This document shows, piece after piece, positions 42,433 through 48,366 of a DNA stretch of 48,366 bases. The DNA comes from Candidatus Aminicenantota bacterium (GTDB taxonomy: Bacteria; Acidobacteriota; Aminicenantia; UBA2199). The position numbers were made by a program, and so were the translations under genes. Below the pieces are notes generated by a model. That model was not told the origin of the DNA. It was given only the letters and a program-made list of their open reading frames with translations, and did not search any database. The first letter of the stretch is position 1. Each line of letters begins with the position of its first letter. Where the stretch lies: NCBI GenBank assembly GCA_030612495.1, contig JAUWNT010000001.1, positions 1 through 48,366 of the forward strand, read 5' to 3'.

Positions 42433-44556
42433 TTGAAAATTTTAAAATCTTTCTTCTATATTTTATTTTTTCTTATAATTTCATTCAATCTTTATACAAA
42501 AGAGAAAAGAGCATTCACATTAGATGACCTTTACAAACTAAAAAGCATCTCAAGTTTAAATGTTTCTCCTGATAGCACAAAACTGCTTTTTAAAGTAACA
42601 AAATACTGTTTGAAAAAAGGAGAACAAAATAGTGATATTTTCCTATTAAATCTATTAACAGGACAACAAAATCAAATCACCTACAATAAAAAATCAGATT
42701 TCAATCCTTTCTGGGGTTCAGATGGACGCAAAATCTATTTCATTTCAAACAGAGAAAACAAAGAACAATTATGGGAAATAAGCTTAAATGGAGGCGAATC
42801 AAAAGAGATTTTAAGCTTTTATACTGGTATTTCCTCTCCAAAAATATCAAAAAAGAACAAAAAAATATTTTTCTTATCATCAGTATTTCCTGAATGTATG
42901 GAAAATTGTGAATGTAACAAAAGATTGTCAACCAAACTGAAAGATGGACCTATACAGGCTCATTTTGCTAATTCCCTACTCTATAGACATTGGACTTCTT
43001 ATAGAGATTGGAAATATAGTCATCTCTTTTACTTTGATATAAAAGAAAAAAAGGTTAAACCAGTAACAAATGGAAACTGTGATTATCCTTCATTTTCTTT
43101 AGGCGGAGGAGAAGGTTTTGATATCTCCACTGATGAAAAAGAAATATGTATTGTTTCAAATCATGATAAAAACCAGGCAAATTCAACAAATAGCGACCTT
43201 TTTCTTATCAACTTAGAATCAAAGGGGTTTAACCCAATTAATATTACAAAAGAAAATAAAGCTTATGATGGATCTCCAAAATTCTCTGCAAATGGTAAAT
43301 ATATTGCCTTTACAACACAAAAAATACCTTCATATGAATCTGATAAAATAAGACTTGCAATATATAATAGAAAAAATAAAAAAATAGAAATTTTAACTGA
43401 AGAAATTGATAACTGGGTCTCTGATTTTACCTGGTCTCCTGATTCAAAGCACATCTATTTCACTGTCCAAGAGAAAGGACATTTACCTCTGTATAGAATC
43501 AATATAAACAATAAAAGAAAAGAAAAAATCATTGATGCTGAATATATTAGGGAATTTGTTATAACTTCTGACGGCAAAAGATTGATTTTTACTCGCTCAT
43601 CAGTTGGAGAACCTTATGAAATATGGAGTTATAGAATAGGGAAAAAGAACAGCTTAAGAAGATTAACTTTTTTTAATAAAAAAATCGAAGATAATGTTGA
43701 TATAAGACCAGCTGAAGAACTCTGGATAAAAGGGACAGATAGCAAAAGAATTCATGTTTTTATAGTAAAACCCCATAATTTTGATCCTTCCAAAAAATAT
43801 CCTTTAATACTAAACGTACATGGTGGACCACAAATGCAATGGGCAGATTCTTTCAGAGGTGACTGGCAAGTATATCCAGGTGCTGGATATGTAGTTGCAT
43901 TTCCAAATCCTCATGGTTCAACAGGTTATGGTCAAGAATTCACAAAGGCAATCTCAGGTGATTGGAATGGGAAAGTTATTAAGGATATTGAAAAAGTGAG
44001 TGATTTTCTCGCTGCTTTACCCTATGTTGATGAAAATAGAATGGGTGCAATGGGTTGGTCATGGGGTGGTTATGCAATGATGTGGCTTGAAGGCCATAAT
44101 AAAAGATTTAAAGCTCTTGCATCAATGATGGGTGTATATGATCTAAGATCAATGTATAGTGCAACAGAAGAATTGTGGTTCCCAGAATGGGATTTAAAAG
44201 GTACTCCCTGGGAAAATATGGAATTTTACAAAAACACATCCCCTTCATCATACGTAAAAAACTTTAATACTCCATGTCTAATCATTACTGGAGAAAAAGA
44301 TTATAGAGTTCCCTACACACAAAGTTTACAATTCTTTACAGATCTACAGAAAATGAAGATACCATCACAATTGATTATCTTTAAATACAATGGACACTGG
44401 CCAAACTATGTGAAATCAATGCCTGTTTATTATAATGCTCATCTTGAATGGTTCCATAAATACTTAAGAGGAGGCAAAGCTCCATATAATACTGAAAAAC
44501 TTATAAGAAATCTTGAATTTGATAAGAAAGAATGTAAAAAATGTAAAAAGAAATAA
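42433..44556 (+). CDS. Exported S9-family (prolyl oligopeptidase / acylaminoacyl-type) peptidase
   Basis: 707 residues. Starts with TTG at 42433, six bases after a perfect AGGAGG, and has a signal peptide (ILKSFFYILFFLIISFNLY). Residues about 25-440 are a WD40-like beta-propeller (SPDSTKLLFKV, FSANGKYIAFTT, WSPDSKHIYFTV). The alpha/beta hydrolase domain has LNVHGGPQMQWAD (oxyanion), the nucleophile elbow GWSWGGYAM with S543, D623 in TGEKDYRVP and H655 in YNGHWPNY: a complete triad. Likely releases dipeptides or acyl amino acids from peptides in the periplasm. A Cys-rich tail (KKECKKCKKK) is odd. Followed after 12 nt by rmuC. Confidence 0.94.
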   Translation: MKILKSFFYILFFLIISFNLYTKEKRAFTLDDLYKLKSISSLNVSPDSTKLLFKVTKYCLKKGEQNSDIFLLNLLTGQQNQITYNKKSDFNPFWGSDGRKIYFISNRENKEQLWEISLNGGESKEILSFYTGISSPKISKKNKKIFFLSSVFPECMENCECNKRLSTKLKDGPIQAHFANSLLYRHWTSYRDWKYSHLFYFDIKEKKVKPVTNGNCDYPSFSLGGGEGFDISTDEKEICIVSNHDKNQANSTNSDLFLINLESKGFNPINITKENKAYDGSPKFSANGKYIAFTTQKIPSYESDKIRLAIYNRKNKKIEILTEEIDNWVSDFTWSPDSKHIYFTVQEKGHLPLYRININNKRKEKIIDAEYIREFVITSDGKRLIFTRSSVGEPYEIWSYRIGKKNSLRRLTFFNKKIEDNVDIRPAEELWIKGTDSKRIHVFIVKPHNFDPSKKYPLILNVHGGPQMQWADSFRGDWQVYPGAGYVVAFPNPHGSTGYGQEFTKAISGDWNGKVIKDIEKVSDFLAALPYVDENRMGAMGWSWGGYAMMWLEGHNKRFKALASMMGVYDLRSMYSATEELWFPEWDLKGTPWENMEFYKNTSPSSYVKNFNTPCLIITGEKDYRVPYTQSLQFFTDLQKMKIPSQLIIFKYNGHWPNYVKSMPVYYNAHLEWFHKYLRGGKAPYNTEKLIRNLEFDKKECKKCKKK

Positions 44557-44568
44557 ATAAGAAAAAAA

Positions 44569-45756
44569 ATGGAAATTTTACTTATATTAGCTGGAATAGT
44601 ACTTGGAGTGTTAATAGGTTGGATAATTGCGCAACCAAAGCTACAAAGCCTGAAATCTTCTTTTGTAAAAAAAGAGACTGAGTATGAAATACTTCAGAAA
44701 AATTACAAAGAAGACAAAGTTGAACTCCAAAATATAGAAAAACAATTTACTGATGCATTTAAAAACCTTGCAGCACAAATTTTGGAAGATAAAAGCCGCA
44801 AGTTCACTGAACTTAACCGTAACAATATAGAAGAAATCTTAAAACCCTTAAAAGAAAAAATAAAAGATTTCCAGGACAAAATCGAATATACTAATACTGA
44901 AAATATTAAGAGAAATACTTCTTTAATTGAGAAAATCAGCTATCTTGAAAAGTTAGGGCTGCAAATGAGTGATGAAGCTCTAAAACTCACAAAAGCGCTA
45001 AAAGGAGAGACAAAAACTCAGGGTAATTGGGGAGAGATGATTCTTGAGAAAATCCTTGAAAATTCCGGTTTGATAGAGGGTGAAGAATATATATCTCAAA
45101 CAAGAGGGATTAAATTAATAGGTGAAAATGGTAATTTGCAAAAACCTGATATTATAATCAACCTTCCCAAAAATAAAAACATTATTATTGATTCTAAAGT
45201 TTCACTTGTAGCTTATGAATTATGGGTTAATGCAAAAACAGAAAATGAAAGGAACAATCATACTAAAGAACTTGTAATATCAGTTAAAAACCATATAAAC
45301 GAACTTAGTAAAAAACACTACCAAAATCTTGAAGGAATTAATTCTCCTGATTTTGTTCTATTATTTATGCCTATTGAAGCTAGCTTTAGTGTTGCTGCTC
45401 GCTCGGATAACACTCTTTTTCAATATGCATGGGATAAGAAAATCGTAATTGTCACACCTACTACTTTAATGGCAACATTATACACTATTAAATCTTTATG
45501 GAGACAGGAAGATCAAACAAAAAATGCCCTTGATATTGCAAAAAAAAGTGGCGCTTTATATGACAAATTTGTAAACTTTATGGAATCTCTTCAAAAAATC
45601 GGAGAACATATTGATAAATCAAAGGAGATGTATGAAAAAGCCTTTAATCAATTAAAAAAAGGAAAAGGTAACTTAATAAATCAAGCTGAGAACATAAAAA
45701 AGATGGGCGCAATAACAAAAAAATCTCTCCCAAAAGATATTCTTGATGAGGAATAA
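44569..45756 (+). CDS. rmuC: DNA recombination protein RmuC
   Basis: 395 residues. An N-terminal transmembrane helix (ILLILAGIVLGVLIGWIIA), then a coiled coil to about residue 140, then the RmuC nuclease-like domain: GNWGEMILEKILENSGL, QKPDIIINLPKNKNIIIDSKVSLVAYE, FVLLFMPIEASFSVAAR and IVIVTPTTLMATLYTIKSLWRQE. The family restricts inverted-repeat recombination and is related to PD-(D/E)XK nucleases. No Shine-Dalgarno; it probably depends on coupling to the S9 peptidase gene. Confidence 0.96.
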   Translation: MEILLILAGIVLGVLIGWIIAQPKLQSLKSSFVKKETEYEILQKNYKEDKVELQNIEKQFTDAFKNLAAQILEDKSRKFTELNRNNIEEILKPLKEKIKDFQDKIEYTNTENIKRNTSLIEKISYLEKLGLQMSDEALKLTKALKGETKTQGNWGEMILEKILENSGLIEGEEYISQTRGIKLIGENGNLQKPDIIINLPKNKNIIIDSKVSLVAYELWVNAKTENERNNHTKELVISVKNHINELSKKHYQNLEGINSPDFVLLFMPIEASFSVAARSDNTLFQYAWDKKIVIVTPTTLMATLYTIKSLWRQEDQTKNALDIAKKSGALYDKFVNFMESLQKIGEHIDKSKEMYEKAFNQLKKGKGNLINQAENIKKMGAITKKSLPKDILDEE

Positions 45757-45782
45757 AAAGGTGTCCGATCTCCAAATTACTG

Positions 45783-45811
45783 TTGACATGTTCAGTAATT
45801 TATGGTAAAAG
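45783..45811 (+). promoter_or_regulatory. Predicted promoter of the tRNA pair
   Basis: TTGACA (45783-45788), a 17-base spacer with TGG just before TAAAAG (45806-45811). The predicted start, about 45818, is 7 bases upstream of tRNA-Lys. Confidence 0.55.
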
Positions 45812-45824
45812 TAAAAATCAATAT

Positions 45825-45897
45825 GGGCCGTTAGCTCAGTCGGCAGAGCACCGCCCTTTTAAGGCGGGTGTCACTGGTTCGAACCCAGTACGGCTCA
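45825..45897 (+). tRNA. tRNA-Lys (anticodon TTT)
   Basis: A 73-base cloverleaf. The acceptor arms GGGCCGT/ACGGCTC pair with one G-U, the D-arm is TAGCTCAGTCGG, the anticodon stem CCGCC/GGCGG encloses CTTTTAA with anticodon TTT, and the T-arm is CTGGTTCGAACCCAG. Discriminator A. The CCA end is not encoded. Confidence 0.96.
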
Positions 45898-45908
45898 CTT
45901 CTTTTTAT

Positions 45909-45980
45909 GGCCCGTTCGTCTATCGGTTAGGACACAGGGTTTTCAACCCTGTAAGAGCAGTTCGATTCTGCTACGGGCTA
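45909..45980 (+). tRNA. tRNA-Glu (anticodon TTC)
   Basis: A 72-base cloverleaf 11 bases after tRNA-Lys. Acceptor GGCCCGT/ACGGGCT, D-arm TCGTCTATCGGTTAGGA, anticodon stem CAGGG/CCCTG around TTTTCAA (anticodon TTC), T-arm GCAGTTCGATTCTGC. Discriminator A, no encoded CCA. Confidence 0.96.
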
Positions 45981-45988
45981 TTATTCCC

Positions 45989-46017
45989 TTGAAATTTCTA
46001 CTTTTATATGCTAAATT
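45989..46017 (+). promoter_or_regulatory. Predicted promoter of mgtE, apparently leaderless
   Basis: TTGAAA (45989-45994), a 17-base spacer with TGC before TAAATT (46012-46017), then 6 bases to the ATG at 46024. It begins 9 bases after the end of tRNA-Glu. There is no room for a riboswitch between promoter and start. Confidence 0.55.
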
Positions 46018-46023
46018 AATCCC

Positions 46024-47397
46024 ATGAAAGATGCTGCATTAGAAAAATTACTGAGATTTACAAAACAATTTATAAAACTTAGAACAATGGGGCACCTATG
46101 GAATGCCCTTGAAAAATTACACTATGCTGATGTAGCAACTTTAATAGAACATCTAAACTATCAAGAACAAAAAATAATTCTTCAACTATTTTTTGATAAA
46201 AATATAGAGATGTCAAAACTTGCAGAAATTATAAGTGAAATCAAACCTGACATTGCTGTAGAAATTCTTTCACACTTAGATATTGATCAAATAACACCCA
46301 TTTTAGAAGAATTATCTTCAGATGATGCTGCCTCACTAATTTCACTCTTTAAAGAAGATATCCAAATTGAGATCCTTAAAAAAATGAAAAAAGAGGAATC
46401 AAAAGATATTCAAGAACAGTTAGCCTACCCTGAAGAATCTGCTGGAAGAATTATGTCTTCCGATTTCTTAGCTTTGGATGGGTCAACAACTGTTGGTGAT
46501 GCAATCTCAGCAATCCAACTTTCAAGTGAAGAGGTGGAAGTTCCTTTTTATCTCTATGTAATAGATGAAGAACAAAGACTAAAAGGTGTTGTTTCCTTAA
46601 AGCAACTCATCGTTGTTAACCCAAAATCTAAATTAAAAGATCTAATGAATACTGAAGTTTACAAAGTGGATGTTTTTACTGATCAAGAAGAGGTTGCTTC
46701 AGTAGTAGCAAACTACAACCTTCTGGCAATTCCGGTTGTTGATGAATCAGATCGATTGACTGGGGTTGTAACTGTAGATGACATTATTGACATCATTCAG
46801 GACGAAGCAACTGAAGATATATACAAAATGGTAGGTGTTACACAAGATTACAACCCAAATCAAAACATAGCTCAATCCTTAAAAAAGAGACTACCATGGT
46901 TATTCCTTAGCCTTTTAACAGCATCTTTATCTGCAATTGTTGTTGGAGTATTTAAAGGTTCAATACAAAATTTTATATGGCTCGCTGTTTTCATGCCTAT
47001 TGTAGCAGCAACTGGAGGAGTTGTTGGTAATCAGACAGTAGCTATAATGGTAAGAGAATTAGTTATTGGCAATTTAGAATGGAAAACATCAAAATCTATT
47101 CTAATTAAACAGTTTATGTTTGGAATAGGAAGTGGAATTGCAATTGGTATATTCGCAGGACTTATATCCTATATTGTATCAGGACTATGGATATTTGGCG
47201 CCATATTTGCAGCTGCACTCATTATTAACTTATCCACTGGTGCTTTGTTCGGTGCTTTAATCCCAATGGCTTTAAAATCTCTTAAATTAGACCCTGCCCT
47301 TGCCTCTGGTATGATTGTAACAATGACAACAGATGTAATGGGGTATCTAAGCTTTCTTGGATTAGCCACACTGATCCTTCCTAAATTTATTTCCTGA
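46024..47397 (+). CDS. mgtE: Magnesium transporter MgtE
   Basis: 457 residues in the classic order: an N-terminal helical superhelix domain (about 10-130, with repeats such as IAVEILSHLDIDQITPILEE), a pair of CBS domains (about 138-255, YPEESAGRIMSSDFLALDG and LLAIPVVDESDRLTGVVTVDDIIDI), and five transmembrane helices from about 287, including the signature FMPIVAATGGVVGNQT that lines the pore. Channel-like Mg2+ uptake gated by Mg2+ binding to the cytosolic domains. recO follows 4 nt downstream. Confidence 0.97.
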   Translation: MKDAALEKLLRFTKQFIKLRTMGHLWNALEKLHYADVATLIEHLNYQEQKIILQLFFDKNIEMSKLAEIISEIKPDIAVEILSHLDIDQITPILEELSSDDAASLISLFKEDIQIEILKKMKKEESKDIQEQLAYPEESAGRIMSSDFLALDGSTTVGDAISAIQLSSEEVEVPFYLYVIDEEQRLKGVVSLKQLIVVNPKSKLKDLMNTEVYKVDVFTDQEEVASVVANYNLLAIPVVDESDRLTGVVTVDDIIDIIQDEATEDIYKMVGVTQDYNPNQNIAQSLKKRLPWLFLSLLTASLSAIVVGVFKGSIQNFIWLAVFMPIVAATGGVVGNQTVAIMVRELVIGNLEWKTSKSILIKQFMFGIGSGIAIGIFAGLISYIVSGLWIFGAIFAAALIINLSTGALFGALIPMALKSLKLDPALASGMIVTMTTDVMGYLSFLGLATLILPKFIS

Positions 47398-47401
47398 TTA
47401 T

Positions 47402-48139
47402 ATGCCTCAGGGTTTCGTAAGAGCTTTTATTCTAGGCTCATCACCAATTAATGAACAGGATAAATTTGTCTTCCTTTTAAGCCAGGAGAAGGGATTCTTA
47501 AAAGCAATAGCCCCCGGGTCATTAAAAGTAAAAAATAGATTCGGCTCATTATTTGAACTTTTTACAAAAGGAGAATTTTCTTGTTATTGGAAAGAAAATA
47601 AAGAAATAATCACAATTTCAAAAGGAGAAATTATTAAAAGTTATTTCAATACCGTTTCGAATCCTGAAAATATTTTCTACTTTTACTTGATATCAGAAAT
47701 TCTTTTAAAATCCCTTGCCCCAAACCAACAAGATAAAAGAGTATTTAAATTAATGGAATCAATACTGAATAATAGAGTAGAAGGTGTTGAAATAAATTTC
47801 TTATTACTCTATTTTTTAATATGGATCCTGAGAATTGAGGGTATGATGTTTAACCCTTCAATCTGCTATAATTGTTTTCTGAAAGATATAAACAAAGCCT
47901 GGGTGAAAAATAATTTTAGAGGGATTTTATGTGAAAAATGCAAAAGCAATGAGAAATTTACTTTAAACACAGAAGAGCTTAACTACATAAAATGGACAGA
48001 AAAAAACCCTCCAAAAAATTCCAATATCTGGAAAAACAAAATAGATATAAATAAAATGATAAAATTATTTGTAAAAAAAATCGAATCTCATACAGAATCT
48101 ACTCTTAAATCTTCACGATACATTACTGAACTTAATTAA
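47402..48139 (+). CDS. recO: DNA repair protein RecO
   Basis: 245 residues. The N-terminal OB fold starts with GFVRAFILGSSPINEQDKFVFLLSQEKG; the segment AIAPGSLKVKNRFGSLFELFTKGEF is the typical RecO OB-fold strand pair. The helical domain follows, with a zinc-finger-like pair SICYNCF ... GILCEKCKS. RecO loads RecA on SSB-coated DNA with RecR. The start is 4 nt after mgtE, without a separate promoter. Confidence 0.9.
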   Translation: MPQGFVRAFILGSSPINEQDKFVFLLSQEKGFLKAIAPGSLKVKNRFGSLFELFTKGEFSCYWKENKEIITISKGEIIKSYFNTVSNPENIFYFYLISEILLKSLAPNQQDKRVFKLMESILNNRVEGVEINFLLLYFLIWILRIEGMMFNPSICYNCFLKDINKAWVKNNFRGILCEKCKSNEKFTLNTEELNYIKWTEKNPPKNSNIWKNKIDINKMIKLFVKKIESHTESTLKSSRYITELN

Positions 48140-48204
48140 CATTTATTACAAAAAAAGAAAGAAAGAAAAAAAAAAGAAAAAAGGGGGTCAATCTGAAAAG
48201 GGGG
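48140..48204. repeat. Purine-rich tract and duplicated GGGGGTCAA motif beside the transposase gene
   Basis: A tract of A and AAAG runs (about 48150-48183) is followed by two copies of AAGGGGGTCAA (48181-48191 and 48199-48208, the latter AAGGGGGTCAA read from 48198) separated by TCTGAA. The second copy supplies the stop codon of the minus-strand transposase. GGGGGTCAA repeats at the end of REP-associated transposase genes are common in several uncultured lineages. Confidence 0.55.
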
Positions 48205-48366
48205 TCAAGTCTTTATTTGACACTTCAAGCATAAACCTTCAATTTCTTTAAACTTTTCATTAAATTCTAAGTTGTTTTTTTTCAATTTCCTGATACCGGT
48301 TATGATGTTGCTTGCAGCACTGTGAGAATTTAAATTAAAATTCTCTCCTAACTGCTCTAATGTACT
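48205..48366 (-). CDS. C-terminus of a REP-associated tyrosine (Y1) transposase, cut by the window edge
   Basis: The minus-strand frame is open from the right edge to a TGA at 48207-48205, 53 codons. The peptide STLEQLGENFNLNSHSAAS followed by NIITGIRKLKKNN and ending LCLKCQIKT matches the DnaA-like helix-turn-helix tail of REP-associated Y1 (TnpA_REP-type) transposases, including the characteristic CQIKT-like end created by the flanking repeat. The catalytic HUH domain would lie beyond the window. Intactness cannot be judged. Confidence 0.62.
   Translation of the reverse strand, partial: STLEQLGENFNLNSHSAASNIITGIRKLKKNNLEFNEKFKEIEGLCLKCQIKT

Noticed and set aside
45757..45824. Small ORF overlapping the tRNA genes (45783-45992)
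   Set aside because: It is produced by reading through two clear tRNA cloverleafs.
46018..46023. Magnesium riboswitch upstream of mgtE
   Set aside because: Only about 40 bases separate tRNA-Glu from the ATG and a promoter fills them; there is no room for a leader RNA.
1..48366. Search for CRISPR arrays
   Set aside because: No regularly spaced repeat-spacer pattern and no cas-like protein was seen in any region.
1..48366. Sigma-54 (GG-N10-GC) promoters as targets of the left-hand activator
   Set aside because: No convincing TGGCA-N-TTGC element was found upstream of any gene in the window by eye.

Overview
The window is AT-rich (roughly 30% GC by eye) and gene-dense, and reads as chromosomal DNA of a diderm, peptidoglycan-containing bacterium from a poorly sampled lineage. 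The evidence for this is MurB, a penicillin-binding transpeptidase, a predicted outer-membrane barrel (DUF3943-like), lipoprotein and Sec signal peptides, a sedoheptulose-7-phosphate isomerase (GmhA-like), sigma-54 activator machinery, PilZ/HD-GYP signalling and a short archaeal/eukaryotic-type ProRS. I do not assign a phylum. The style (TPR-rich proteins, HDFNN-type hybrid kinases, REP-associated transposase remnants) recalls Aminicenantes-like or other candidate-phylum genomes, but that is a guess.

Layout. 1-7.9 kb (minus strand): a very large STAND/TPR-like sigma-54 activator (cut by the left edge), a 957-residue TPR scaffold, a decayed rnhB and rplS. 8.0-17.5 kb (plus strand): ctp-proS, then an FHA protein, a membrane phosphodiesterase-like protein, a lipoprotein propeller, murB, a secreted metallophosphatase and a cytosolic alkaline-phosphatase-superfamily enzyme. 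17.5-20.6 kb: an accessory island with less AT-rich coding sequence, holding XRE-ImmA/IrrE plus PIN (a toxin-antitoxin-like pair), a frameshifted YjzC-type gene, a membrane-anchored protein of unknown function, a long hairpin and transposase-associated debris. 20.6-27.5 kb: rpiB-glyA, a small anchored protein, osmC-nth, PilZ, a C69 peptidase and GAF-HD-GYP. 27.5-33.8 kb (minus strand): an envelope block with a DUF3943 barrel, a YfgM-like protein, a FlgO/TolB-N-like TPR protein, a PBP and gmhA. 34-45.8 kb: a protein with a tandemly duplicated domain followed by a hybrid histidine kinase, pgi, a second hybrid kinase, a PLP beta-synthase, an S9 peptidase and rmuC. 45.8-48.4 kb: tRNA-Lys, tRNA-Glu, mgtE, recO and the C-terminal end of a REP-associated tyrosine transposase running off the right edge.

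How the genes work together. Envelope building and maintenance (MurB, PBP, Ctp, C69 and S9 peptidases, barrel, YfgM-like), c-di-GMP signalling (PilZ, HD-GYP) and phospho-signalling (two hybrid kinases, FHA, sigma-54 activator) dominate. Several genes show a recurrent promoter layout in which a good -35/-10 pair ends 6-7 bases before the ATG with no Shine-Dalgarno, implying leaderless mRNAs. Other genes have strong Shine-Dalgarno sequences, often with TTG starts. The most system-like candidate is the 17.8-20.3 kb island. The most surprising small observations are the internally deleted rnhB remnant behind rplS and the repeated leaderless-promoter architecture.
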